Source: Rhodobacter sp. SGA-6-6
GTDB taxonomy: Bacteria > Pseudomonadota > Alphaproteobacteria > Rhodobacterales > Rhodobacteraceae
NCBI RefSeq assembly: GCF_011043545.1
Contig: NZ_JAAKGP010000013.1
Location: 1 to 64,000 of the forward strand
DNA: 64,000 nucleotides
Reading direction: 5' to 3'
The notes under the pieces were generated by a model. It saw nothing but the letters and a program-made list of their open reading frames with translations, did no database searches and was not told where the DNA came from. The position numbers and the translations under genes are program-made. Of this stretch, positions 24,701 through 33,663 are shown piece by piece (position 1 is the stretch's first letter; each line of letters starts with the position of its first letter).

Positions 24701-25561
24701 CTAATCGGCCATGGCTGCAATCGCCTCGGCCCGCGACAGGATGGCCTTGGCGGTGGCGACATGCAGGTTCTCGACGATCCTGCCGTCCACCACGGCGACG
24801 CCGCCGCCCTGCGCCAGGGCCTCCTCGTAGGCGGCGATCTGGCGGCGGGCGAGGTCGATCTCGGCCTCGGAGGGCGCGAAGGCGGCATTGGCGATCTCCA
24901 GCTGCGCCGGATGGATCAGGGTCTTGCCGTCGAAACCCATGTCGCGGCCCTGCTCGCATTCGGCGCGCAGGCCCTCGTCGTCCTTGAAGGCGTTGTAGAC
25001 CCCATCCACGATCACCAGCCCCTGCGCCTTGGCCGCCAGCAAGCACAGCCCCAGCCCCGCCTGCATCGGCAGCCGGTCGGGCCGGAACCGCGACCCCAGC
25101 TCCTTCGCCAGGTCATTGGTGCCCATCACCATACCCTTCAGCCGCGGATGCCCGGCGATCTCGGCCGCGTTCAGCATCCCCGCCGCCGTCTCCATCATCG
25201 CCCAGAGGGCGACGCCCGGCACCACCGCCGCCACCGCCTCCAGATCGGCGGCGCGGTTGACCTTGGGCACCAGAACGGCGTCGATCCTCGCCCCCTCGGC
25301 CAAGGCCGCCGCCATCGCCGCGGCATCGTCCCGGCCCCATTCGGTATCGAAGCCGTTGATCCGCACGATCCGCAGCCGCGGCCCGAAGTCCATGTCGCGC
25401 AGCACCCGTGCCAGCAGCTCCCGCGCCGCGGGCTTCTCGGCCGGAGCCACCGCATCCTCGAGGTCGAAGATGATCGCATCCGCCGGCAGCGCCTGCGCCT
25501 TCTCCATCGCCCGCTCGCGCGCGGCGGGGATATAGAGGACCGAACGGCAGGGACGAGACAT
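24701..25561 (-). CDS. mcl2: (3S)-malyl-CoA thioesterase (Mcl2-type, HpcH/HpaI family)
   Basis: A 286-aa TIM-barrel protein of the citrate lyase beta/malyl-CoA lyase family. Motifs are RSVLYIPA at the N-terminus, IIFDLEDAVAP (metal ligand region), RINGFDTEWGRDD, PKVNRAADL, MMETAAGMLNA and GTNDLAKELGSR. In R. sphaeroides the shorter paralogue at this locus hydrolyses (3S)-malyl-CoA to malate, whereas the ~318-aa Mcl1 is the lyase; length and synteny point to the thioesterase here. A lyase activity cannot be excluded from sequence alone. A CGCAAGATTCTTGCG dyad sits 13 bp upstream of its start. Confidence 0.85.
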   Translation of the reverse strand: MSRPCRSVLYIPAARERAMEKAQALPADAIIFDLEDAVAPAEKPAARELLARVLRDMDFGPRLRIVRINGFDTEWGRDDAAAMAAALAEGARIDAVLVPKVNRAADLEAVAAVVPGVALWAMMETAAGMLNAAEIAGHPRLKGMVMGTNDLAKELGSRFRPDRLPMQAGLGLCLLAAKAQGLVIVDGVYNAFKDDEGLRAECEQGRDMGFDGKTLIHPAQLEIANAAFAPSEAEIDLARRQIAAYEEALAQGGGVAVVDGRIVENLHVATAKAILSRAEAIAAMAD

Positions 25562-25573
25562 CGCAAGACCTCA

Positions 25574-25588
25574 CGCAAGATTCTTGCG
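25574..25588. promoter_or_regulatory. Candidate operator CGCAAGATTCTTGCG upstream of mcl2
   Basis: Perfect dyad with 7-bp arms around one T, 13-27 bp before the mcl2 start, where a bound repressor would block initiation. A second small dyad, CAGAAATTCTG, lies at 25639-25649. The GCAA/TTGC core is shared with the palindrome before ccr. Confidence 0.45.
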
Positions 25589-25657
25589 GCAGAAACCACG
25601 AATCCGCCACTTTCATCAAGCCCAGATTCGCCGCGGTGCAGAAATTCTGTGCGGGTA

Positions 25658-26410
25658 TCAGCCGGCCAGCGCCCGACCGCCGTCCCAGGCCAGCTTGATC
25701 GAGATCAGCAGCAGCGCCCAGGTCACCAGCTGGAAGAACAGCTTCTCCGGCAGCCGTTTCACCAGCCCCACCCCGGCGAAGACCGCAAGGCTGGCGGGCA
25801 GGAACAGCATCGCCGCCGTCTTCAGGTTGGTGGGGGACAGCAACCCAAGCTGCCAGTAGGGCGGCAGCTTGGCGGCGTTGATCACCGCGAAGGCGATGGT
25901 CGAGGTGCCGGCGAAGACCGACCGCGACAGGCCCAGCGGCAGGGTGAACACCTGCCAGGGCGGCGCCCCGGCATGGCTGACGAAGCTGGTGAAGCCGGTC
26001 ACCGCCCCCCAGAACATGCCCGGGCCGACACGCGCGGGCCGCGGCTCGGCCACGACGCCGCGGCGGAGCAGCAGGTTCAGCGCGAAGGCCATCCCGATCA
26101 CCCCGATCAGCACCCGCACAGCCGCCTCGGGCACCACGCTGGCGGTGGCCCAGCCGACGGCGATGCCGACCATGGCCCCCGGCAGCGCGATCGCCAGCAC
26201 CCGCGCGTCGTAGTCGCGGCGATAGGCCCAGAGGCCGAAAATGTCGCTGACGACATAGACCGGCAGCAGCAACCCCGCCGCCACCCCGGGCGGAATCACC
26301 AGCGCCAGCACCGGCACGCCCAGCATCCCGACGATGGGAATCCCGCCCTTGCCGGCGCCGACCAGCGCCGCGGCGATCACCGCCGCGATCCAGAACCCCC
26401 AGCCTTCCAT
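25658..26410 (-). CDS. TSUP family (TauE/SafE) permease
   Basis: A 250-aa membrane protein with about eight hydrophobic segments. The glycine-rich AALVGAGKGGIPIVGMLGVPVLAL near the N-terminus and the internal repeat GMFWGAVTGFTSFVSHAGAPPWQVFTLP are the two TauE/SafE repeats. Family members export or import sulfite, sulfonates or other organic anions. ATG 26410 is selected; upstream residues are not membrane-like. The gene is divergent from mdh across a 154-bp region containing a GTATGC/GCATAC dyad. Its substrate is unknown; a C2-C4 acid would fit the neighbours but is not shown. Confidence 0.85.
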   Translation of the reverse strand: MEGWGFWIAAVIAAALVGAGKGGIPIVGMLGVPVLALVIPPGVAAGLLLPVYVVSDIFGLWAYRRDYDARVLAIALPGAMVGIAVGWATASVVPEAAVRVLIGVIGMAFALNLLLRRGVVAEPRPARVGPGMFWGAVTGFTSFVSHAGAPPWQVFTLPLGLSRSVFAGTSTIAFAVINAAKLPPYWQLGLLSPTNLKTAAMLFLPASLAVFAGVGLVKRLPEKLFFQLVTWALLLISIKLAWDGGRALAG

Positions 26411-26471
26411 CGCGCCCTCCGTCCGCGTTACCGCTAAACCGGGACGCCGGGGCCGGAAAGCCCCGATCTTC

Positions 26472-26487
26472 GTATGCAATGGCATAC
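26472..26487. promoter_or_regulatory. Candidate operator GTATGC-N4-GCATAC in the mdh divergent promoter region
   Basis: 6-bp inverted arms around AATG, 78-93 bp before mdh and 62-77 bp before the TSUP gene start. The symmetric form in an AT-richer pocket is typical of a GntR/LacI-size operator. Confidence 0.4.
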
Positions 26488-26531
26488 ATTCGCCGCGCGC
26501 GGTGCTGGACAGGGCGCGCATTAGGGGCTAG

Positions 26532-27527
<996 letters not shown>

Positions 27528-27546
27528 GTCCTCGGAGCCTTTGCGC

Positions 27547-27583
27547 AAGGGCGTCTCCGGCCTGTCCGGGGGCGCCCTTTCCT
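27547..27583 (+). terminator. Terminator after mdh
   Basis: Inverted repeat AAGGGCG...CGCCCTT with additional CCGG/CCGG pairing inside, followed by TCCTTT. It lies between the mdh stop and the convergent SMR gene and could serve both strands. Confidence 0.75.
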
Positions 27584-27588
27584 TTGGC

Positions 27589-27924
27589 TCAATGCGAAAC
27601 CGAGCGCGAGAACAGGTGGATCACCAGCACCCCGGCCAGGATCAGCGCCAGCCCGAGGATCGCCGCCAGGTCCAGCGCCTGCTTCGCCCAGATCCAGGCC
27701 ACCATGGTGATCAGCACGATGCCGAGGCCGGACCAGAGGGCATAGACCACCCCGGTCGGCATGTGCCGCAGCGGGAAGGACAGGAACCAGAACGCCCCGG
27801 CATAGCCGACCACCGAGATCACGCTCGGCCAGAGCCGGGTGAAACTCTGCGACCGGGCCAGCGCCGAGGTGGCGATCACCTCCAGCACGATGGCCATCAC
27901 CAGGAAGATCATCGCCTTCTGCAT
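27589..27924 (-). CDS. Small multidrug resistance (SMR) family exporter
   Basis: A 111-aa four-helix membrane protein. The membrane-embedded glutamate is in VLEVIATSAL (Glu14-equivalent), and VVYALWSGLGIVLITMVAWIWAKQ matches the AYAIWSGxG block of EmrE/QacE. It works as an antiparallel dimer, exporting small cations (quaternary ammonium, guanidinium) in exchange for protons. ATG 27924 is selected because it gives the standard family length. It is convergent with mdh and shares the terminator between them. The Gdx versus Qac subtype is not decided. Confidence 0.88.
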   Translation of the reverse strand: MQKAMIFLVMAIVLEVIATSALARSQSFTRLWPSVISVVGYAGAFWFLSFPLRHMPTGVVYALWSGLGIVLITMVAWIWAKQALDLAAILGLALILAGVLVIHLFSRSVSH

Positions 27925-28051
27925 CCGTCCCCTCCGCCCTGCCGGGCGACAGGACCACAGCGCAGGGGCGGCCGCAAGCCCGGGGCTTTTGCCATTGCCC
28001 CCGGGCCGCGAATCCGGCATCCCCGGCGCATGTCTTCCCCCGGAGGTTCCG

Positions 28052-28201
28052 ATGGACTATTCCAAATCCGGCGGCGCCAATGCCGCCAAGACCTCGCCCA
28101 AGCCCAAGCGCGGCGCCCAGAAGGGCGCGCCGAAGGTGGCAGCCACCGACAAGACCGCGCTTCTTGCCCGGATGAAGGCCGCCGCCGCCAAGAAGCCTTG
28201 A
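28052..28201 (+). CDS. Lysine/alanine-rich small basic protein (49 aa)
   Basis: GGAGG lies 7 bp before ATG 28052. The product MDYSKSGGANAAKTSPKPKR, then GAQKGAPKVAATDKTALLARMKAAAAKKP is rich in Lys, Ala, Pro and Gly, like histone-H1-type tails. The central GAPKVAATDKTALLARMKAAAAKK part could form a helix. Its stop codon overlaps a TTG start of the methyltransferase gene. It looks like a conserved small protein with possible nucleic-acid affinity; no function known. Confidence 0.62.
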   Translation: MDYSKSGGANAAKTSPKPKRGAQKGAPKVAATDKTALLARMKAAAAKKP

Positions 28202-28860
28202 CCTCGCCCTATCTCGCGCCCGGCTTCTACGACCGGGCGCTTGCGGCCGGCCGGCACCGCGAGATCGTCGGCGGCCGCTGGGACGAGACCGCCCGCGCCC
28301 AGATGGCCGCGCTTCTGGACGAGGGGCTGCGGCCGGAGCACCGTCTGCTGGACATCGGCTGCGGCTGCCTGCGGCTGGGGCACCGGGCAGTCGGTTACCT
28401 CGACCCCGGCCATTACTGGGGCACCGACGCCTCCGCCGCACTGATGCAGCGCGGGTGGGAGGCGGAGCTGACGCCGGACCTGCAAGCCCGCCTGCCGCGG
28501 GAGCAGCTGGTTGAGGACGCCGGTTTCGCCTTCCCCGGCTTGCCGGCCGACATCGACCACGCCATCGCCTTCGGCGTCTTCACCCATCTGCCCGCCCCCG
28601 TCCTCCGCCCTGCGCTGGCCGCGCTGCGCGCCCGCATCCCGGGGCTGCGGAAACTCCTGCTCACCGTCTTCCTTGCGCCCGGGGGCCAGACCGGCCCGCT
28701 GCGCCAGCCCGACGGCGTGGTCACCCACCCGGACCGCCCGCCTTACCATCGCTCCGCTGTGGAGGTGGAGGCCGACGCCGGCGCAGCCGGTTTCCGCCTG
28801 GCTTGGCGGGACCGGCGATTGCCCCGCGGCCAGAGGCTCTGCGTGCTGGAACCGGCATAG
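28198..28860 (+). CDS. SAM-dependent methyltransferase, TTG start coupled to the preceding small gene
   Basis: A 220-aa class I methyltransferase-like protein. LLDIGCGCLRLGHRAVGYLDPGHYWGTD is motif I plus the acidic motif II region, followed by IDHAIAFGVFTHLP. Among small metabolite methyltransferases this resembles Methyltransf_25. No ATG exists near the beginning; TTG 28198 overlaps the preceding stop (TTGA), so reinitiation is the likely start mechanism. The acceptor is unknown. It could modify its small basic partner, but that is a guess from the coupling only. Confidence 0.65.
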   Translation: MTSPYLAPGFYDRALAAGRHREIVGGRWDETARAQMAALLDEGLRPEHRLLDIGCGCLRLGHRAVGYLDPGHYWGTDASAALMQRGWEAELTPDLQARLPREQLVEDAGFAFPGLPADIDHAIAFGVFTHLPAPVLRPALAALRARIPGLRKLLLTVFLAPGGQTGPLRQPDGVVTHPDRPPYHRSAVEVEADAGAAGFRLAWRDRRLPRGQRLCVLEPA

Positions 28861-28932
28861 CCGAAGGCGCGGCTGCCGCCGCATTCCTTATCGTTTCGGC
28901 TGACGGAGGCCCCTGGGGCTGCTGTCGGCGGA

Positions 28933-29027
28933 TGGGGGCATTCTGCCCCCAACCCCCCTGAGGATATTTGGGGCAGGTGAATTTGGAAAAAGAGCGCTTC
29001 TTGCAATTCACCTGCCCCCAAATATCC
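28933..29027. repeat. Compound REP element: GC hairpin plus long inverted repeat
   Basis: It lies in the 337-bp gap 28861-29197, which otherwise has no gene. The hairpin GGGGGCA-TTC-TGCCCCC is at 28934-28950. It is followed by an inverted repeat whose left arm starts GGATATTTGGGGCAGGTG (28962) and whose right arm ends at 29027, with about 21 nt between. The right arm has one extra C. The arrangement looks like two REP units head to head. Confidence 0.78.
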
Positions 29028-29197
29028 CCGCCGGAGGCACGTCCGAGCCGGTTGCGCCTGAAAGGCGCAGAGGCGAGACAAAAGGCTTGCGCCGCAAGGC
29101 GCTCGATACAATTCCGGCGGCGGATTTCCCCACCCCGCCGCCGGTTGACCCCCCGGGCCCCCCGGCGCATCCTTCTGCCATCCCGAAGGAGGTCCCC

Positions 29198-30391
29198 ATG
29201 CGCCCGATCCTCGCCGCCGCCCTCGCCCTTCTCCCCGGCCTCGCGCTGGCCGAGCCTTCGGCGCTGTCCGCCGAGATCGCCGCCAAGGGGCTGAAGGCGA
29301 CCGAGGAGCGGCTGGCCGCGCTGCCGCAGCCGAATCCGCCCGACCTGTTCGCGCTGGCCGGGCTGCGCTTCCTCTCCGGCGTCGAATCCGCGCTGCAGCT
29401 GCGCTGGCAGACCGGGCTGCAGGCCGACTGGTCGGAGCTGCCGATCCTGCGCCTGCCGATCCCGCAGAACCCCGACGCCCGGCCCTTCACCGGCGCCGAC
29501 CTCGGCACCCTGCTGACCGGCATCGACAAGGACATGGAGGCCGCCCGCGCGGCGCTGGACCAGCTGGGCGAGCAGCAGTTCGTGCTGGAGATCGCCGTCG
29601 GCGACCTCTGGTTCGACATCAACATGAACGGCAGCCGCGACAAGGGCGAGGACGTGGGCGAGGTGGCGGGGCTGACCCTCGGCGCCGGCCGGATGGGCTC
29701 GGTCGAGATGATCGACCCGACCATCCGCTTCGACGCCGCCGATGCCGCCTGGCTTTCGGCCTATACCCACCTGCTCTCGGCCTTCACCGATGTGGCGCTG
29801 GCCTACGACCCGGCGGCGGCGGTGGACCGGGTGGCCGCCTCGGCCGCGAAGATGGCCGAGTTCCACGGCACCACGCCGCCCAACCACGCGCTGGACATGA
29901 TGTTCGGCGCCCAGGTCGACCGGGTGGCGATCATCCTGCACGCGCTGGCGACGGAGCCCGACCCGGCGCTTGCCGCCTCGGCGCATGAGCATCTGCTGGC
30001 GACGATCCGCGAGAACCGCCGCTTCTGGTCGCTGGTCGAGGTGGAGACCGACAACGACAGCGAATGGATCCCGAACGACCGCCAGGTCTCGGGCCTGGGG
30101 CTGAACATGCCGCCCGGCACCGGGGCGCATTGGCAGGCGGTGCTGGCCGATGCCGAGGCGATCCTGACCGGGCAGCTGCTGGTGCCGCACTGGCGCTACG
30201 GCGCCGAGGCCGGGATCGACGTGTCGCTGATGTTCAAGGACCCGCCGGCGGTGGATCTGGTCGCCATGGTGCAGGGCGAGGGCTTCCTTCCCTTCGTCCG
30301 CAAGGGGCCGCAGGCCAGCGCGCAATCCTGGCGGGAATTCGAAAGTCTCGTCTGGGGCGACTCGCTGCTTTTCGCCATCCTGCTGAACTGA
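29198..30391 (+). CDS. Secreted hypothetical protein with EF-hand-like calcium motif
   Basis: A 397-aa protein. Residues 1-18 (MRPILAAALALLPGLALA) form a signal peptide with AXA cleavage, so it is periplasmic or secreted. The only recognisable motif is DINMNGSRDKGED at about residues 144-156, matching the DxDxDGxxDxxE calcium loop of EF-hand/dockerin type. The rest is alpha-helical, with several Trp residues and no Cys cluster. AGGAGGT precedes ATG 29198. It stands alone upstream of the sucC promoter region. I do not recognise the family. Confidence 0.7.
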   Translation: MRPILAAALALLPGLALAEPSALSAEIAAKGLKATEERLAALPQPNPPDLFALAGLRFLSGVESALQLRWQTGLQADWSELPILRLPIPQNPDARPFTGADLGTLLTGIDKDMEAARAALDQLGEQQFVLEIAVGDLWFDINMNGSRDKGEDVGEVAGLTLGAGRMGSVEMIDPTIRFDAADAAWLSAYTHLLSAFTDVALAYDPAAAVDRVAASAAKMAEFHGTTPPNHALDMMFGAQVDRVAIILHALATEPDPALAASAHEHLLATIRENRRFWSLVEVETDNDSEWIPNDRQVSGLGLNMPPGTGAHWQAVLADAEAILTGQLLVPHWRYGAEAGIDVSLMFKDPPAVDLVAMVQGEGFLPFVRKGPQASAQSWREFESLVWGDSLLFAILLN

Positions 30392-30447
30392 CGGCGCCGG
30401 CCCGAATCACGTTAGCGCCACCGCGCGGCGGGGTATCCTCGCGGCAA

Positions 30448-30497
30448 GTGATCACGGGCCCGAAAGCTGTGATCACGGCCTGAAAATTCGTGATCAC
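30448..30497. promoter_or_regulatory. Three GTGATCAC boxes at exact 21-bp spacing upstream of sucC
   Basis: Boxes start at 30448, 30469 and 30490, each the perfect palindrome GTGATCAC, spaced exactly 21 bp. The last ends 118 bp before the sucC start. The same box and spacing occur before sdhC. Three sites on one helical face suggest cooperative binding by a dimeric regulator. Confidence 0.75.
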
Positions 30498-30615
30498 AAA
30501 ACTGCATTTCTCCGCCGATTTGCCGGAAAACCCCGAAAAGCGCTTTGGCGGCGTTACGTTTCCATGCCAGAAAGCCCGGACATCGGCATGAAACGACCGT
30601 CCCCGGAGAAAGCAC

Positions 30616-31809
30616 ATGAACATCCACGAATACCAGGCCAAGGCGCTTCTCCGCAGCTACGGCATTCCGGTCTCGGACGGCCGCGTCGTGCTGCGCGCCG
30701 AAGAGGCCAAGACCGCCGCCGGGGAACTGGACGGGCCGCTCTGGGTGGTCAAGGCGCAGATCCATGCCGGCGGCCGCGGCAAGGGCAAGTTCGTGGAGCC
30801 CGAGGCGGGCGAGAAGGGCGGCGTCCGGCTGGCGAAATCGGTCGAGGAAGCCGCCGAGTTCACCCGCCAGATGCTGGGCCGCACCCTCGCCACCGTGCAG
30901 ACCGGCCCGGCCGGCAAGCAGGTCAACCGCATCTACATCGAGGACGGCAGCGACATCGAGCGCGAGTTCTACCTCGCGCTGCTGATCGACCGCAAGACCA
31001 GCCGCATCTCGATCGTCTGCTCGACCGAGGGCGGCATGAGCATCGAGGACGTGGCCCATGACACGCCCGAGAAGATCCACACCCTGACCATCGACCCGGC
31101 CACCGGGCTGCAGGATTTCCATGGCCGCCGGGTGGCCTTCGCGCTCGGCCTCACGGGCAACCAGGTCAAGCAATGCGTCGCCATCGTCAGGAAGCTCTAC
31201 CAGCTGTTCCTCGACAAGGACATGGACATGCTGGAGATCAACCCGTTCTGCGTGCTGAAGGACGGCTCGCTGCGGCTCCTGGACGCCAAGATGGGCTTCG
31301 ACGGCAATGCGATCTACCGCCACCCCGACATCGCCGCGCTGCGCGACGAGACCGAGGAGGACCCGAAGGAACTCGCCGCCTCGAAGTTCGACCTGAACTA
31401 CATCGCGCTGGACGGCGAGATCGGCTGCATGGTCAACGGCGCCGGGCTGGCCATGGCGACGATGGACATCATCAAGCTTTACGGCGCCGAGCCGGCCAAC
31501 TTCCTGGACGTGGGCGGCGGGGCGACCAAGGAGAAGGTGACCGAGGCCTTCAAGATCATCACCTCGGACCCGAACGTGAAGGGCATCCTGGTCAACATCT
31601 TCGGCGGCATCATGCGCTGCGACATCATCGCCGAGGGCATCGTCGCCGCGGTGAAGGAGGTCGGCCTGCAAGTCCCGCTGGTGGTGCGGCTGGAAGGCAC
31701 CAACGTGGAACTGGGCAAGAAGATCGTCAACGAAAGCGGCCTGAACGTGATCGCCGCCGACGACCTGTCGGACGCGGCGCAGAAGATCGTCAAGGCGGTG
31801 AAGGGGTGA
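30616..31809 (+). CDS. sucC: Succinyl-CoA synthetase (ADP/GDP-forming) beta subunit
   Basis: A 397-aa ATP-grasp subunit. [19 protein letters not shown] is the family start, [18 protein letters not shown] is the nucleotide-binding segment, [20 protein letters not shown] lies mid-domain, and [13 protein letters not shown] with [19 protein letters not shown] is the C-terminal CoA-ligase domain. It forms the alpha/beta enzyme with SucD, converting succinyl-CoA to succinate with substrate-level phosphorylation. Its stop overlaps the start of an extra secreted-protein gene. GGAG precedes the ATG. Three GTGATCAC boxes lie upstream. Confidence 0.97.
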   Translation: MNIHEYQAKALLRSYGIPVSDGRVVLRAEEAKTAAGELDGPLWVVKAQIHAGGRGKGKFVEPEAGEKGGVRLAKSVEEAAEFTRQMLGRTLATVQTGPAGKQVNRIYIEDGSDIEREFYLALLIDRKTSRISIVCSTEGGMSIEDVAHDTPEKIHTLTIDPATGLQDFHGRRVAFALGLTGNQVKQCVAIVRKLYQLFLDKDMDMLEINPFCVLKDGSLRLLDAKMGFDGNAIYRHPDIAALRDETEEDPKELAASKFDLNYIALDGEIGCMVNGAGLAMATMDIIKLYGAEPANFLDVGGGATKEKVTEAFKIITSDPNVKGILVNIFGGIMRCDIIAEGIVAAVKEVGLQVPLVVRLEGTNVELGKKIVNESGLNVIAADDLSDAAQKIVKAVKG

Positions 31810-32321
31810 TGCTGCGGGCCGCCCTGATCCTTGCCCTGACCGCCCTGCCCGTCACGGCGCAGGACTGGTCGACGGTCGAATTCATGACGCGCAAGCTGGA
31901 TGATCCCGATCACGGCGCGGCCTATCGTGCGGCAGTGGCCGCCTGCCTGGCCGGACGGGGCGATCCGGCGGCCACGGCCGCCCTGTTCCTGGAAGGCAAC
32001 TGGGTCACGGTCGAGGAACGCGAGCAGGGCCTGATGGAAATCTTCTCACCCGATGCCGACCTTTACGTCCTGGCCGCCGATGACGGCAGCTTTTGCGCCG
32101 CCTATTCCGAGGTGCAGGGCACGGCCACGGCCATCGGCAACCTGCAGATCATCGGCGGCGCGGCTGGCCTGTCCCTCGAAAGCCTGGACATGCCGGCGGG
32201 CTGCATCGCCTTTGCCTTGGGCCATGGCATCCAGGCCGAAGTCACCTCGTCGGGGAACGACCCGGTCTGCGAAAGCGAAACGACCAGTTCCGTCCGCTTC
32301 ATCTTTGGCGGGGCGGGCTGA
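31809..32321 (+). CDS. Secreted hypothetical protein between sucC and sucD (170 aa)
   Basis: The ATG overlaps the sucC stop (TGATG), so it is translated with sucC. Residues 1-17 ([17 protein letters not shown]) form a signal peptide. The mature part has four cysteines (AACLAGRG, SFCAAYSE, AGCIAFA, PVCESET), suggesting two disulfides, and two Gly-rich stretches. There is no membrane helix after the signal. Known sucCD operons normally have the genes adjacent, so this gene and the next are insertions. No family recognised; a periplasmic role is likely. Confidence 0.7.
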   Translation: MLRAALILALTALPVTAQDWSTVEFMTRKLDDPDHGAAYRAAVAACLAGRGDPAATAALFLEGNWVTVEEREQGLMEIFSPDADLYVLAADDGSFCAAYSEVQGTATAIGNLQIIGGAAGLSLESLDMPAGCIAFALGHGIQAEVTSSGNDPVCESETTSSVRFIFGGAG

Positions 32322-32363
32322 TGCCATTGCAACACCCGTCACCGCAATGAAAGGGAAAACCCC

Positions 32364-32543
32364 ATGCGCCTGACATTCGCCGTCCCGCTGCTGCTTGCCT
32401 CCCTGGCCCTTCCGGCCTGCACAGGCGGTGTGGTGGACGTGAACGATGCCCACACCTCCTTCGAGCAGACCTGCGCCGAGCAATCGGCCCTGGCCACGCA
32501 AGGACGGATGGACGGGCGCGACATCACGATCACCTGCCCCTAG
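32364..32543 (+). CDS. Short lipoprotein between sucC and sucD (59 aa)
   Basis: It encodes MRLTFAVPLLLASLALPACT, with a lipoprotein signal and lipobox LPAC, then GGVVDVNDAHTSFEQTCAEQ and a tail RDITITCP. Three Cys in total: one for lipid, two for a possible disulfide. AGGGAAAACCCC precedes the ATG. It is in line with the 170-aa gene and sucD in a single direction. Unknown function. The short length makes the call less certain, but the signal and Cys pattern are convincing. Confidence 0.6.
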   Translation: MRLTFAVPLLLASLALPACTGGVVDVNDAHTSFEQTCAEQSALATQGRMDGRDITITCP

Positions 32544-32624
32544 GGGCGGCGTGATCCCCGCTGGACTTCCCCGGCACCTGTCCACGGGCGCCGGATCGAT
32601 GGATATTCTTTGAAGGAGGCCCCG

Positions 32625-33509
32625 ATGGCCGTTCTCGTCGACAAGCATACCAAGGTCATCTGCCAGGGCTTCACCGGCAGCCAGGGCACCTTCCATTCGG
32701 AACAGGCCATCGCCTATGGCACCCGGATGGTGGGGGGCGTGACGCCGGGCAAGGGCGGCAGCACCCATCTCGGCCTGCCGGTGTTCGACAGCGTCCATGA
32801 CGCGGTGGAGAAGACCGGCGCCGACGCGACCGCGATCTACGTGCCGCCGCCCTTCGCCGCCGACTCGATCCTGGAGGCCATCGACGCCGAGATCCCGCTG
32901 ATCGTCTGCATCACCGAGGGCATCCCGGTGCTGGACATGATGAAGGTGAAGCGGGCGCTCCTGAACTCCAAATCCCGGCTGATCGGGCCGAACTGCCCCG
33001 GGGTGATGACGCCCGACGCCTGCAAGATCGGCATCATGCCGGGCTCGATCTTCAAGCGCGGCTCGGTGGGCGTGGTCAGCCGCTCGGGCACCCTGACCTA
33101 CGAGGCGGTGAAGCAGACCACCGACGTGGGCCTGGGCCAGTCCTCGGCCGTCGGCATCGGCGGCGACCCGATCAAGGGCACCGAGCATATCGACGTGCTG
33201 GAGATGTTCCTGGCCGACCCCGAGACCACCTCGATCATCATGATCGGCGAGATCGGCGGCTCGGCCGAGGAGGAGGCGGCGGAATTCCTGGCCTCGGAGA
33301 AGAAGAAGGGCCGCTGGAAACCGACCGCCGGCTTCATCGCCGGCCGCACCGCCCCTCCGGGCCGCCGCATGGGCCATGCCGGCGCCATCGTGGCGGGCGG
33401 CAAGGGCGATGCCGGATCGAAGATCGAGGCGATGAAATCCGCCGGCATCGTGGTTGCCGACAGCCCCGCGGGCCTGGGCGAGGCGGTGCTGAAGGCGATC
33501 AAGGGCTGA
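32625..33509 (+). CDS. sucD: Succinyl-CoA synthetase alpha subunit
   Basis: A 294-aa CoA-binding and phospho-histidine subunit. [32 protein letters not shown] starts the CoA Rossmann domain, [13 protein letters not shown] lies in the middle, and [24 protein letters not shown] contains the phosphorylated histidine (GHAGA). It pairs with SucC. ATG 32625 follows GAAGGAGGCCCC; an earlier in-frame TTG at 32610 overlaps that ribosome site and is rejected. Two extra secreted-protein genes separate it from sucC. Two dyads (33584-33635) follow it before sucA. Confidence 0.97.
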   Translation: MAVLVDKHTKVICQGFTGSQGTFHSEQAIAYGTRMVGGVTPGKGGSTHLGLPVFDSVHDAVEKTGADATAIYVPPPFAADSILEAIDAEIPLIVCITEGIPVLDMMKVKRALLNSKSRLIGPNCPGVMTPDACKIGIMPGSIFKRGSVGVVSRSGTLTYEAVKQTTDVGLGQSSAVGIGGDPIKGTEHIDVLEMFLADPETTSIIMIGEIGGSAEEEAAEFLASEKKKGRWKPTAGFIAGRTAPPGRRMGHAGAIVAGGKGDAGSKIEAMKSAGIVVADSPAGLGEAVLKAIKG

Positions 33510-33583
33510 CCATGCCTATGGGTGGTCCATCAGACCCCTGCAAGGCGCGCCCGATGTGGCGCGCCGGCGTCCTGTGCAAGACC

Positions 33584-33635
33584 CGGGTTTTCGCCGAAAA
33601 CCCGCCCCCCTTTCCGAGTTTTCGACGAAAACTCG
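33584..33635. repeat. Two 10-1-10 dyads between sucD and sucA
   Basis: Dyad 1 at 33584-33604: arms CGGGTTTTCG and CGAAAACCCG around C. Dyad 2 at 33615-33635: arms CGAGTTTTCG and CGAAAACTCG around A. Both are perfect and share the TTTTCG-N-CGAAAA core with the dyad at 3503-3523. Each can form a hairpin in RNA, so they may tune sucA expression relative to sucCD. Confidence 0.75.
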
Positions 33636-33663
33636 CTCTCTCCCGTCCCCTTGAGGTGACCCG

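Noticed and set aside
24701-25561. Citrate lyase beta subunit (citE) annotation for mcl2
   Set aside because: No citD/citF partners; EMC neighbours and length fit malyl-CoA thioesterase.
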